From: Dipteris shenzhenensis
Taxonomy: Eukaryota; Polypodiophyta; Polypodiopsida; Gleicheniales
Reading direction: 5' to 3' (one strand)
Length of the DNA stretch: 64,000 bases
Assembly (NCBI GenBank): GCA_047967505.1
Contig: CM106541.1
Numbering within the stretch: position 1 is the stretch's first letter; each line of letters begins with the position of its first letter. Of this stretch, positions 13,601 to 25,000 are shown piece by piece. The notes under the pieces are model-generated. The model saw only the letters and a list, made by a program, of their open reading frames with translations, did not search any database and was not told where the DNA came from. The position numbers were made by a program, and so were the translations under genes.

Positions 13601-16600
13601 CTTCTATCCCCCTTCTCTAATCTCCCCCTACCCCATTTTCTACAGATTGGATTCAAATATTATTCTGAACAATCTTCCTCGGATTCTTGTCATGGGCATT
13701 TGCAACCCATGGCATGACTGCCTCCATGGCATTGCTGCATTCATGTAGCTCACAGCAATAGTTCATCAATTATTCAGTTTCAGACAGCAAGTCAGTATGA
13801 TGTCAGCCTGTATGGCAGCTGGCGTCAGCAAAACAAGCTGCAGCTGCAAGATCTGCTTTCCTGCATGGTTACTGCATCACAAAGCTATACAGCCCCCTCT
13901 CATGTCCAAACTGGTAGACTAACACAAAATCGATGAACCACTTTGCTCCAGAAACAATGGGCATCTAACTGCTCACTAGGATCAAATTGTGGTGACTGGA
14001 TTCCCACACTGGTAATCATCTGACCCATCCGGATCTCCAGGAGCTCATCATAAATAGCTGCAGTAGAACACCAAGAAACCCCCTCTAGGTCTGCCTTGTC
14101 ATAGCATCCAAACAAATACATACTGGTATGCATACTACCACCTGAGTCCACGGGAATAACTCCTCGTGGCTTGAGTTCCTGCCTAAAAGCCTACCTCGAA
14201 CAAAGATTCCAGAGGGTCCCGCTACCACACACAAGAAGCAATCCTCCATCTGGAAATGTGCCCGTCCTAACTATTGGGAGCGGATGCGTGGAATGTTGAC
14301 TGTAAAGGGATTGCCTCTGGTTTAAACTTTAGGTACCTCTTTAATTGTGGATTAGTCATATGTTTTGAAAATTTTTAATTATCTATTTAAATTCATGGAT
14401 GTCATGACTTTGTGGATGTGGATGTGGATATAAGTGATTAATTTTCTAAATTTAAGTGTGACTGAGTAATTGATTTCAAGTGCAATAATTGAAAAGGTGA
14501 CTATACTTCTCTGCACAGCCATGACAGAGGATCAAAGAGATTGAGGAGGAGAGGGAAACCCGAAAAAAGAAAGACTAGACAATGGTGAGAATAAATTCAC
14601 ATCTTAAATGAAGGTTTCTTTAGACGATGATCTTGAAATTAAGCTGCATATCGTACATGACATAAAACAGCAAAGCCAATAGAGGAAGTGTTGGAGAAGT
14701 AAGACAAGCCCTTAGCGGAAAAGGGTACATTCAATAAGAAAATTAACACACAGGTCAGTTGAAGATCGAAAGAGCAACAATAAGCAGCAGCAATGGTTCT
14801 GAACGTCAGAGAGGGGGGGGAGAGCCTGACCATTGATATGAGGAGTCGTTGTCAAAGGAAGCAAAGTGGCCACTGTGAAAAGAGCTAACCCACTAGCGCA
14901 CTTAATATGCAAGCAATAACAAAGAGGGGTAACCATGCGCTTATGACATTTCAAATCAAGGAAAGATAGGACTTAAATATTCTACCAGACAAGCAACTGA
15001 AGGAGACAAAACTATGAATAGTGGAGGACGTTACTGAAGAATAACTAACACAGAAAGGAACAGAATTGGAGGTGGTCAGAGAAGCCATGGAAGCTGGTAT
15101 ACGGGGAGTCTTCAGAGCTTTGTTGTACGAGATTTCTGCAAGGATAAGAAAACATAACAGACTCTGAGCCTGTAAATGACTGTGAAGAATGATCCTCGTA
15201 GAGACATTGGGTTCCCTTCTCTTATCCTTTAAGGAAAAATGCCTTTGGCATTGCTCGTATTCCATCCTATAGACCATATTGATCCCTCTCAAACCTTAAA
15301 ATTTTGTTATCGCCAGCCAATCAGAGAGGCTGCCAACTTACTAATAGCAATGCCACCCCTTCCCAACTCATTTATTGATATCACACTTCTCTGTTATTAT
15401 TGTCCTTCAGTTTGCAGTTTAGTGAAAATATATCATACAGCCTTTGGAAACAAAATTGACTACCTGGAAAAATATTTCAAGCTCCAATGATGGATTTGTG
15501 AAAGGGAAGTAAGTATCTACCCATCGAGTCTCCACATCACCTGTTGCAGATCAAAGTCTTCACTCTTATCCCCACAGGAAAATCAATTGGAGAAAAGACA
15601 AACAATATGCAACCCCATAGATTTGAACACACGTGGACATGCAGAGGATATACTAAACCATCGCACCAAATAGTCGCTTTGCCAATCCCTCTAGTGTCGC
15701 CTTGAGATCATTGACTGCAAGGGTGGTGCCATCAACTCCGGCTGCTTCCCACTCTGCTGGGCTGAAAACTCGAAAGCCTTCCATCTGCATGTTTTAAAAT
15801 ACTTTCATCAATCTGGTGAGTTGGTGAGGCAGATAGAAAGGCAGCATCTGTAGTTCAGTAGAGACAGACAAACCTGATGAAAAACAGGGTAATGTGTTGA
15901 ATCTATGGAATCTCTCCGGTACACATCACCAGTGACCAAAAAATGGGTGTAGCCATCGCGTAACATCTGAGCCTGATGAGCACTTGTATGGCACCTTAAA
16001 ACGGTCTCAGGATTTATATAGTAAGTATCATTGTAACTTCGGCTTACATGGTCACTTGGTACCAAAACATCATCAAAATTCTGCATCAACGTTATCAAAA
16101 TTCAGCACGTGATTTAGTAAGCCATAATAAACCAATGATCAGAATCTCCGTATCTCAAAAGTAAGAAGCTATAAAATTGCAAAAGGGAACTCACAGCTTT
16201 CACGGACACAATCGGGCTAAGGTCATCAAATTTGTTGTATAACCCGGGAGATTTCTCATCAAAGTACTTGTAGATCTCATTCTTCAAGATACCAAGAGGA
16301 TGATCATTCCGCCTGTGCAATTGGAGTCCTATCTTCGAAAAGACAGAGTCTGGCACGTTGTTTGTTGGATCGTCTTCCTTGACCACATCTGTTCCATGAA
16401 AAAACGCATTAAACGTTACAACCCGTCTAAAAAGTGTCAGCAGAGAGTTAGAGTGAGTTCAGCCTTCTCTGCTAAAGACTCAAGCCCATTTTGCGGGCCT
16501 GAAAAAAAAGGTTAACGCAAGCTTGGCATTGCTGACGTTCACGAGTGCTCACAACTTCACAAAATAATGCGCAGAAAAAAACTACTTCTATAGACCTCAT

Positions 16601-16975
16601 ATCACGCTCATATCTAGTCCATTGGGCGTGTCATTGCCATTCATGCGCGGCAGTCGTCGAGGATGCAAAGCCTGCATTTGCGAAACGAAGCTCAAGAAGG
16701 ACAAGCGATTCACCTTCCCGGCTAATGGTGAGCCCGCCTACTTCAATGACGGAGGCGGAGATCGTGGGGAAAGGTTTGCGACAATCCAAGGGGGGGAGAG
16801 GAGAAGAAGCAGGAGAGGGAGAGGGACAGAGGGAGGAGCCAAAGAAAGCTGAGGAGGGAGTGCGAGGGAGGGGGCAATGGAAGAGGCATCGCGAGAAAGG
16901 GAAGGCATGACGGGGAGCAGAAGAAAGGAAGGGGATGAGGAGACAAGGAGGGGGATGGAGCAGCAGGATCGCCAT
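7672..16975 (-). CDS. FARS2: Phenylalanine-tRNA ligase, organellar (chloroplast/mitochondrial), complete, 10 exons
   Basis: Charges tRNA-Phe with phenylalanine in organelles; the family is a monomeric class II synthetase. Exons, in order of translation: 16975-16714, 16388-16195, 16080-15874, 15784-15667, 15540-15464, 10823-10644, 10536-10492, 10391-10287, 7920-7807, 7722-7672. All introns are GT-AG and phases close exactly to 450 codons plus TGA. Residues 1-75 are Ser/Pro-rich with few acidic residues, like a transit peptide. [11 protein letters not shown] (202-212) and [12 protein letters not shown] (214-225) cover motif 2; GLGLER (317-322) is motif 3; residues 362-450 form the ferredoxin-fold anticodon-binding domain, ending KLNVTLR. 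Length is close to the roughly 430 aa of Arabidopsis At3g58140. An in-frame ATG at 17014 would add 13 residues; the ATG at 16975 (GGCTATGGCG) was preferred on context. Intron 5 is 4.6 kb and intron 8 is 2.4 kb, both repeat-bearing. Confidence 0.95.
8170..9060. repeat. Dispersed repeat in PheRS intron 8, rearranged relative to its copy near 57.7-58.0 kb
   Basis: About 8180-8265 (AAACCATAAACTCCATCA, GACTAGCTACTATGA) matches 57670-57795 in the same orientation. About 8890-9060 (CTTCACCTCCGGAGTGC, ACACCCACTGTTGGGCGCTGA) matches 57815-58000 as the reverse complement. At 57.7-58.0 kb the two parts are adjacent; here they are inverted relative to each other and about 650 bp apart. No coding content, class unknown. 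Confidence 0.7.
8487..8652. repeat. Tandem duplication of 77 bp, period 89
   Basis: AGGCATGCTTCTTACAC through to ACAATGTTTATGGCT occurs at 8487-8563 and, essentially identical, at 8576-8652, separated by 12 bp. It lies in PheRS intron 8 between the two halves of the dispersed repeat. Near-identity means a recent duplication. Confidence 0.9.
9061..10286. other. Intronic DNA (PheRS intron 8), no gene seen
   Basis: Nothing coding is recognised. A short (CA)n stretch lies near 9975-9998. About 10063-10090 (TAGATGAATCCAGGAACATG) resembles the start of the dispersed repeat at 57672. Confidence 0.5.
11290..11800 (+). pseudogene. LINE endonuclease relic in PheRS intron 5
   Basis: Across two plus-strand frames the translation follows the endonuclease of the LINE-type ORF2 at 46182-49540. 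One stretch reads [10 protein letters not shown] (there [10 protein letters not shown]), then [15 protein letters not shown] (there [15 protein letters not shown]), then [17 protein letters not shown] (there [17 protein letters not shown]). The catalytic-type GDFN is GEFN here. Stops and frameshifts show it is dead. It lies antisense to PheRS. The last 160 bp are a near-perfect tandem duplication of about 80 bp (11625-11704 and 11706-11785). Confidence 0.75.
11801..12516. other. AT-rich intronic DNA, no gene seen
   Basis: Very AT-rich sequence in PheRS intron 5, with an (AT)n run near 12414-12429. No coding, RNA or repeat feature is supported. Confidence 0.6.
12517..13355 (-). mobile_element. 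Small non-coding LTR element (TRIM-like), partial, in PheRS intron 5
   Basis: A block starting TGTGAAGAAACAACCTTC and containing AAGAATGCAAATGTGTGC occurs three times: about 12594, 12767 and 13291. The first two lie in a 173-bp tandem duplication (12517-12689 and 12690-12860). Just left of the third copy the plus strand reads GCTCTGATACCAAA, which on the minus strand is TGGTATCAGAGC, the initiator-Met primer site. So the third copy looks like a 5' LTR and the others like 3' LTR material. The interior (12870-13275) has no retroviral-type coding sequence. LTR ends and target duplication were not established. Confidence 0.5.
13385..13625. repeat. Pyrimidine-rich low-complexity tract
   Basis: About 240 bp almost entirely of C and T (TCTCTCT, TCCCTT, CTCGCTCTCTC blocks). 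Long open frames on the plus strand are an artefact of composition. Confidence 0.85.
13890..14235 (-). other. Unrecognised coding-like open frame in PheRS intron 5
   Basis: A minus-strand frame of 83 codons from 14151 to 13900 extends upstream in frame to a stop near 14190. Its composition looks protein-like ([36 protein letters not shown]) rather than low-complexity. I do not recognise the family. Lying in an intron beside element debris, it is probably a mobile-element fragment. No start codon context, splice sites or catalytic motif support a functional gene. Confidence 0.3.
14236..15463. other. Intronic DNA (PheRS intron 5), no gene seen
   Basis: No coding or structural feature beyond splice signals. 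An A/T-rich stretch lies at 14300-14480, and a short G run at 14813-14821. Confidence 0.6.
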
Positions 16976-17130
16976 AGCCACACTCTCTTTATTATCACAC
17001 AATCTGTTTACCATCCTTTTAGTAGTAGAACTCTCTTGCCTTTGCTCGGCCTGCCTCTCGGACTTGGGTTTCCCTTAGTTCAGATCACTAGGGTTCGGTT
17101 CAGACCACCCATAATAGAACTCTAGAATTC
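16976..17130 (-). promoter_or_regulatory. Probable 5' UTR and proximal promoter of PheRS
   Basis: Immediately upstream of the PheRS start codon. On the minus strand it carries GAACCCTAG near 17100-17090, close to the plant telo-box AAACCCTA found in many translation-related promoters. No convincing TATA box is visible. The transcription start is unknown, so the division between promoter and leader is inference. Confidence 0.4.
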
Positions 17131-17217
17131 ACCGCAGGTGACCCCCCCCCCCAAATGGACGAGGAAATAGAACTGTTTGCCTTGGTTCATGCCATCTGCC
17201 GCCGTCACTGGTCAATC

Positions 17218-17318
17218 ATCGGGCTACTATTTTATGTCAGTAACAAATGTGTGTCATGGCAGCTCTGCTGCTGGTCATCAGGCTGCTATTTTATGTCACT
17301 AACAAATGTGTGTGGTGA
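17218..17318. repeat. Imperfect direct repeat upstream of PheRS
   Basis: GGCTACTATTTTATGTCAG plus ACAAATGTGTGT at about 17218-17260 recurs at 17276-17318 with two or three changes. A second imperfect pair (GACTACCCAAGACTCT followed by a GGGCACCC block) lies at about 17562-17612 and 17691-17745. No gene is seen between 17130 and 18411. Confidence 0.65.
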
Positions 17319-18411
17319 AGGAGTTGGTCGCCGAGTGGGCAACCTTCGTGGGCCGGACAAAAATCTTGTCTGTGTCGATCCCTGCTACTACTGGACGGCA
17401 ACCCTTCACACCACATTATGTAGGATGGGCGCCGGGTGGTGTGACTCCAGTCCAAGTGAGGCTATTTTATACACTCATCATTGGTGGACGGTCAATTGAA
17501 CCAATAGGAGGCCAGTTTTTAACGATGGGCAGGCTTAGATTGAGGATGAGGACTCCACGTAGGACTACCCAAGACTCTTTTTGGACACCCACAAATTGGG
17601 GCTTGGGCACCCTTCATGTGACCATGGGTGGGCACTTAATTTTTAAAATCCACAATGGGTACCTAGTGTAAAATGAGGTGCATCCCATTCGAGACTACCC
17701 AAGACTCTCTTTGGGTGTCCACACGTTGGGTTGTACTTGGGCACCCTATGGTGGTATGTAAACAACTTGAGTCTGAGGACGAGTCCTACAAGGAGGAACA
17801 GACTATCTACAACATTTCCCTTTTCCATTTTATCACATGGACTCTATGAAGTGTGCACACACAAGCACATGCATGCATTGAAACACATCAACGTTCATCG
17901 TGCCACAGTAAACCATGTTCGTGTGCTTTATTATTTAATTTGAATTAGAATTGTTTATGACTAAAAAAATAGGTTGTGGGAACTTCACTAAAACCATCTA
18001 TTAGTCCAAGCTTATGAGAGTTTGTCACATAAAGGCATTGTGTAGTTCTTGAAGATCCTCAACACGGACACCACTGGATCCATATGATCAGCAACTGGGT
18101 CAAAAGGATCTGTGAAAGAAAAATCCAAGCATCTTCCATAAATGATATATTTTGGATATGTGTATGGATAGGTTAATTAAATTGAATAGATCCTTGCCAA
18201 TGGCACTTTGTTTTCCTCAAGCAGATGATTTAAATATAGAATGCCCCCACCTGGGCACTCATCAGCTTGTTGTACTGCACAAGGATCTCCGTTGTTGTAA
18301 GTTGCCCGTGTTATTTGAGTCAGAGAACAATGTTTAAATGTGTGGTTACCTGTTGCAAAGAATAACATGTAGCACCCTAGCATCAACAGCTCCCAATCGC
18401 AATATAGTTGG

Positions 18412-18668
18412 TGTTAACACCGTGACAACAGGGGCCAAAAGTGTAGTCTAGAGCAACAGCGATGAGATCATTGTGTGTGTGGAGTAGTGGCAAAGGTCCG
18501 CTTGTAATATCTTGAGCCTCAAAGATAGTATGATGAATCTTAAAGGATGAGGATAGCTAAAATCCTCTCTAGAAAAGATCCAATCATACTTGCAAAATCA
18601 AGAACTAGAGAGAGAAAGACTAAAACTAGAGAAAGAAAGACTAAAAGCCTACACATTCTGAGGTTGGA
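18412..18668 (+). repeat. Half copy of the foldback element (single arm)
   Basis: Starts TGTTAACACCGTGACAAC and follows the left arm of the foldback element at 58468-60483 for about 250 bp (GGGGCCAAAAG, GATGAGATCATTGTG, AATATCTTGAGC, AAAATCCTCTCTAGAAAAG, AGAAAGACTAAAA). The second arm is absent, so this is a truncated and diverged copy in the spacer between RID2 and PheRS. Confidence 0.8.
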
Positions 18669-18989
18669 ATTGTAGTAGTATAGGTGTTTTGAGAAGCTGT
18701 TTTTGATGGAAGGACAAAGAAACGCAACAACACTTTGTAGCAAGACCATCGTGCACGTGTTAATGCTACGAGATATAGTGATTTATTTGTATGTGAGTTT
18801 TTGGCTTTAGATTGTTGTGGCTATGCTAGGCAATCCAAAAATGGTGTAATCAATACCCAATCCAAAGACTAGGATCAGATGAAAGAGCCCTTGAGATGAA
18901 TGAAGAAGATGTTTGAATACGATTGAGCAATTTAAAAGGAGAATAATAAGTCTATCCAAGGAATTGCGATCCAAATGAGAGCCCTAATA

Positions 18990-19430
18990 AACTAGCTTAG
19001 TATGAACATTCGGGCCGGGCCGTCATGAAGAGAGGAGTTTAAAAGACAGTCGCTCATATGGCACTCGGAGGTTAGAGACTCGGAGGGACACATGCTAGGT
19101 CAATAGACTCACATTGGATGGGCACAGTGGGACAGTGGACCAGCTAGATCCTTTGGGGCTTGGCGACGACTTCCTAGAGAGGCAGAGGCTCGTAGGTACC
19201 AGGATGGTGAAGATCGAGGCAGTGCTCCCTAATTCGTGGTGGGATGCATTACAGAGTCCTTGGACCCCATACTACTGGTTAGGACAGTTCTCGCAGACAA
19301 GCATACCTCTCAAGATACATTTCTTTCGAGAGCGTCTCGGTTCCAACCATTCTCGATTTTATAAGGTCTACCCATCTCATACAAGCAAGAGTGTCCTAAG
19401 TAGGAAAATATCATGGACATGATTTCTATA
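18990..19430 (+). pseudogene. Unclassified element relic, paired with 28310-28800
   Basis: The plus-strand frame 19114-19422 reads DQLDPLGLGDDFLERQ, then IEAVLPNSWWDAL. The reverse strand at 28790-28430 encodes the matching [16 protein letters not shown] and [13 protein letters not shown] across frames, and the nucleotides are visibly related along about 400 bp. Two copies prove a dispersed element, but I cannot assign its class; a LINE or another retroelement is possible. It is not a gene. Confidence 0.5.
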
Positions 19431-22035
19431 AGACAAGGAGCTAGGCAAAACCCCCAAGCAGCTCGAGCTACAACAATGCATTACCAAGTCATCAGGATGG
19501 TCACCTTGCTAAGAATTAAAATGAAGCTCCATGAGTTTCATTAAATAGAGCAGGGCACTCCTTCAACCATTTGCAAAGTTTTTATTGAATTTGTGTCATA
19601 AATGGCTATAATACTAAGCAAGATTGCATGAATTACCAACTTTATCACCTACACAAGGTAGTGAAAAGGTGGTTTAACTAGTATTCAATAGTTTTTTTCC
19701 AAAATTGGGAGGAAACTCGTGATGCCTTGTAACATCATACAAAAACTCAATGACTTGTGCCAAAAGACGTAAGAGTGAGTAAAGGCTTTATCTTGCACAT
19801 GAGGATGTAATTAAGATTGGCTCGCTCCCAAGAGATGAAAGTGCCATGGGACACGAGACATTTTTATGTCCTATTAAGTAAGCAAATTCATAGAATTTTA
19901 TTAACGCATTGAAGATCTCTTTTGCATGTGTATCTTTGTATCATGAGAATACTAAATAAAACTTATAAAATTATCTTAAGCACACCGATTGCTTCTTGGT
20001 GCCAAATTCATTGCCATATTAAAAATTAAATTACAAATTTGCTTGTCGATTCCAAAGAAGATGGTGTGAATGATTGTTTTTCCATGACAACATTTTTTCC
20101 ATGGATTTCATCTAGATTGTGCATGGTCAAGAAAGCTTTTTAATAATTTTTTCGCAAGAGAGTTTCTTCCAAATTGTACTTGTTTTGGATCCTTGATGCA
20201 CAAACCCTATTTGAATATGATGTAACTACGGTGTATGACTGTTTCTTGCTCATGTTGTTGCTTGGATAAGGAAATTATTAAATAATTATTATTGTGAAAG
20301 AAATAATTATTTTCCCAAACATTAAAAGGTACACTTTTATTCTTAATTATTTTCTACATGAATTGCATCCTGTACTCAAGCCGCCAATTACATCAATTGT
20401 TAACAATCAATTGAACGAATCACCAAATCAATCAATCCCAAAATAATTGTGCTCAAGTACGATAATCAAACATAACACCCAATAACACTAGCAACATCAA
20501 TACTAACATGGAATCACCCACAATACCGACCATCTAGCATCGCAAATCACAAGTTAAGCGTCCCAACTAAACCACACACAACATCCATTAGGACCTCTGA
20601 CACGTCCAGTGCGTTCCTATGGAATACTTTGCCAATCACACTTGACTAAAATAAAATAATGTCCAAAGCAAGAAATACCAAAAATACAATTTTCGTAATT
20701 TTATGTTATAAATGCATGGCATCTCATGAAGCTACTTCTTTGAGTTTTTATAGCAAGCCGACAAGAATGGATTTAGACACAGAGAGCACATAATGGAACA
20801 TTTTGGAGTAGTGGACAACTAAAACAATACAAGAAATGTATTCTCATTGCCTGGGTTCAACTAACCAAGAAAAATGTATTCCATTTATCTTGAAAAATGC
20901 ATATACAGTCCCTATTTTAATAACTCCCAAACAATAAATCCCAAATAACCTTGCTTGTTTTAGTAATCACAAACGAGAGAAAATGTATGCCATTTATCTT
21001 GTGCAATCATTCTTCAGTTTTGTAAAGTCTAATTGTATCACCCAATCATCGCACTTATTCTAAATATCCCCTGATGTTAGTTGCACAAAGAATATGTTAT
21101 GCTTGTAAGGCATAACGTTTCTCCCTTCTTTTACAAATGTGAATTGATGTTGCCTTTGACACAAGAATTCAACTTTTTGACAAAGTATATATCAATTGTG
21201 CATACAATGAAGACAAACTCCCTACTTTCCAAATTCTAGGATTGAAGTTGCACCAAATAACTACTAAAACTTTGTAAGATATCAAATTGACTGATGAGAA
21301 CAAATGCTTTAAGTGATCATTGATTAAGAGCTGGTTTTCTCAATCAAAGCCTTACAAGCATGGGATTTTGGTATAGCTCACAATGAAATTGTAACCCCTT
21401 CAAAGGTCTTCGCATTTTTTGAATCAATTAGAGCTTGTGCAATGTAGTAGCTGTCAATACAAATGGAATGTTTGCTCCCTCTTTTTAAAGCACCAATTTA
21501 AGCATATTTCTAGATTTAACCTTAGTCCTACCTAGTAGTGTTGAAATTATTCAAAGAGTAAATATTTGACAGAATATATTTGAGTTTATGTAATTGGCCA
21601 TATTTTGCTGTTATAAGGGAGCAAATATTTTGAAGCCGTGCAGTTTACCATATTTCATATTTATGGGGCCCCTAGACAGCTTGATAAGAGATCTATAGCA
21701 TTCACATGATTAAATCAGATGTTTTGACTATTTATACTTGATTGAGATGGTAAACACGGTTGTCATTGATCTATTATATTCTGTCTAAGAATATACTGAC
21801 TTTGCACATACTGACTTTGCACGTCTGTGGCAATGTACATTCATTGCATATTCTGCAAGTTACAACATTAATATGCACTAAAGAATAATCCATCATTTGA
21901 TTACCAAAACAAAGTATATGGCACTAATTGTGCATGGGCAACATGCAAAATAGAATTGAGACTGAATTTTAAAACAGCAAGCTCAAAAGATAATGTTCAG
22001 AAACACACATCACACATCCTAAATATTCGATACTT
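19431..22035. other. AT-rich intergenic DNA downstream of RID2, no gene seen
   Basis: About 2.6 kb of AT-rich sequence with no frame longer than about 60 codons and no recognised repeat or RNA gene. Confidence 0.65.
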
Positions 22036-22041
22036 TTTATT
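22036..22041 (-). terminator. Candidate poly(A) signal of RID2
   Basis: AATAAA on the minus strand, about 30 bases after the RID2 stop codon (22072-22070), a usual place for a plant near-upstream element. The region is AT-rich, so chance occurrence is possible. Confidence 0.4.
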
Positions 22042-22069
22042 ATTTAGTTCTAATCACATTATAAAAATA

Positions 22070-25000
22070 TCAAAAATGATCTTTCCTTTTACGTCCACTA
22101 TACTTGGTGTCTCTTGGCACATTGGTAAATCCCTTACTCCTTCGTTGCTCCTTTTTCTTCAACACCCAAGCCCGTCCTTTCATCTTTTTGGCTAACTTGC
22201 GTTTTTTAGCAGGCCTTTGCCTTTCTGAAAATGCAACCTGAAAAGCCAAGACATATATGTTCAATATATGCATCTTGAGGGCATGCAATGCATATTCATT
22301 ATTCAGAACCTCGAGGACCAATACCCTTGTGTCAGCATCATACTCTTAAATGAGCCCTGGGATTCCATTCATATAGGCATGCATGCCCACAATCTCAGCA
22401 GCAATGAATTTACAGAGAGCAGCACCACAAAACATAACAGCCACCTGAATATCGGACACAATTCTAGGCACAAGTTACCAGGCCCCTCATTGTAGGTCTT
22501 ACCTGTTAGCAGTCCTTGTTGATCCACAAGAAGCACAAGCACCCAAGCCACTCAAAATAAGTGACCATGCTAACGTCACACATATGCCCAGAACCTAACT
22601 GATCATGCGCGTGTTGCTGCAAGTCTCAAACAGTTAGTGGTAAAATTTGATAAATGACTTTAGCATAACAATGAATACTCTCAAGGCAGAAATCTGATTG
22701 GGGCCAGAATAGGCAACACGAATCATCTTGGTATCTACAACCTCCTACTTGATTGAAATGGAAGGGAAAGTCTGTGTCGAGTACCATGTATTACATGTTA
22801 GCCGAGCCAAAAGTTTAAGTTGAATACTTTCGAATAATTGGCTTCCCTTATTCCTCTAGTGACTTCCTTATAGAAGGGAATAAATGTCTCCATGGAAAGT
22901 ATCACTGCTGGCTCCATCGCCATGAATACGGGTGTCCATATAATCATCCACGAACAGTCAATACGCACGTTCCGTCAACCATCGGCTTGATCGAGGCACA
23001 ACGCCGGAATGATTGCAATATCTCCAACCCTCCCCAGGCCACCCCAGAAAACTCCAGAACGTGGCATGCAGAACTGACACGTGGCTTTCCATACATCCCT
23101 CCCCCTCCCCCCCCCCTCCAAAAACACCCCCCCACAGCCCCAAATTCAATCTGGGCCCGATTAATTAATAATATAGTAGAGTGTGGGTGACCAAATCTCA
23201 AAATTAATTGGACACTTTGTGACGAGTGTTTTCAGACACTTTGTGACATGTTTTCTCAGGTGAGAAACCAAGTCTGAGCTTGGTTGTGTTAGAAGCCATT
23301 GTCCAACCTATGAGCCCATAGATGAGGAGGACATAGGGTGGTATTTGTAGGAGAAAAGGATTGAGGTTCACAAGTGATTTGGGACAAATGAATCTACAAA
23401 GCAAAGACTTTTCCCTAACAGCTAGAATGTATACTGTTCAGAGGGTCATAGCATTGGCTGGTCATTACAAGTAGCCTATCTACGAGATGGAAACTAAGCC
23501 TACATTTGTCAATGGAGACTTGGACAAGGAAGTCTATGTGAAACACCAAGTGAAAGAAGGAAGGCTCTCTATGGGCTAAAACAGGGCCCCAGAGTATGGT
23601 ACCAACGCATCAACGACTATTCCACAGAGATTTGCCTTTCTCGTACTCCATCAGATGCAAACCTGTACCTCCGTTCAAAAGGGGGGCAGGAGAATGATAG
23701 TGATTCTATATGTGGATGATCTGATGATGAATTGTGATCTCAATGAGAAGATTAAGATAGTATACGTTCTGATGATGATATGAATTATATCTAGTTCTTC
23801 TGATGATATGAATGATCTAGAACATTTTCTGGGCTTTGAGATATGGCAAGAACAAGACAATAGGCATTCATTTCAGAGGAAAAATATTGTGATTTCGAAT
23901 AAAAGCTTGCAAGGAGACAATGGAGACTGAGCAGGAGAATACAACTCAAATAGTGGATACAAACAAATATCAGCACTTGGTTGCGAGCCTTCCCCACCTA
24001 ACCAACACCCAGCCCGATCTTGCTTTCTCAGCTAGATTGCTATTGCCAGTTTTCTTCAGAGCCGAGGGAGACTCTCTGGAAGGCAAACCTGCTGGTACTG
24101 TGGTATGTGTTGGAAAAGTCACCTCCCCATCTGTAAGCCCCCATATGAGGAGAGCATCAGAAGGTGTACTTAGGGATTACGTGGCTGCCACATGGGCAGC
24201 ATTCAAGCATTCAAAAGAAGGAACATAGGGCTGCGAGTTCCCCTCCATTGGATGATAGATCACCCTCCTCTAATCTCCAAGTGCTCTCCTCATGGGAGCA
24301 CTTTCTCTTGCTGTAAATCTCATTTCCAGCCCTCTCTTGGCATCCCTAATTGCCATTTGCTGTCTTCTTCATCTCTCCCTCAAGGGTGAACCCTCTGCTC
24401 ACATCTGGAGCCTTTTCCATGCTATTTTTCAAGCTACACGATTGGGTAATCCTTTGTTGCATTGGTTCTTTCCAACTTCTGCTTCATTTGCATTTTTGAA
24501 AGGCCTCGTGTTTCCTTTTGGGGAATTTTGGCAACAGATACACCTTGAGGCAGCAGAGTCTTTTGTAGTGAAAAGCTTTGAATCTTGAGCAACATTTTGC
24601 CTTTTGATTTGAGAGGTTGCCCTTCTCTCCTTTGCCTTGCCAGTTGGTGCATTTGCCTTGAATTTCAGCACCATGACTGGCAGCAAGGATGATTTGTTTG
24701 GGATGCTTGGGGCTGAGGACAAGCTTGATGGCACAAATTACCCCATGTGGGCATAAATGATGGGGCATGTCGTGGTTGCCAAGAATTTGTGTAACATTGT
24801 TTCAGGTGTTGAGGTCAGGCCTACACGTAATGCAGCTTCTAGTGCTATAGCTCCCGCCTCTAGTACTACAGGTACTGCTTCAGACTCATCTAGTAATGGG
24901 TCTAATGCTACTTCTCGAGCAGCTGCATCTTCTACTACAGGTGTTTTGCCTCCTACACAGGAGCAAATTCAATGGGATGGTCATGATGCCAAAGCACATG

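Noticed and set aside
13385-13748. Ser/Leu/Pro-rich 90-151 codon frames
   Set aside because: Composition artefact of the CT-rich tract.
15659-15666. Exon 4 donor of PheRS at ATG|GTTTAG (15659)
   Set aside because: Using it breaks the frame into exon 5 or drops conserved residues; TTTG|GTGCGA at 15667 joined to the acceptor at 15540 restores [14 protein letters not shown].
16738-17014. Long Pro/Leu/Ser frames in other frames over PheRS exon 1
   Set aside because: Shadows of the GC-rich transit-peptide exon.
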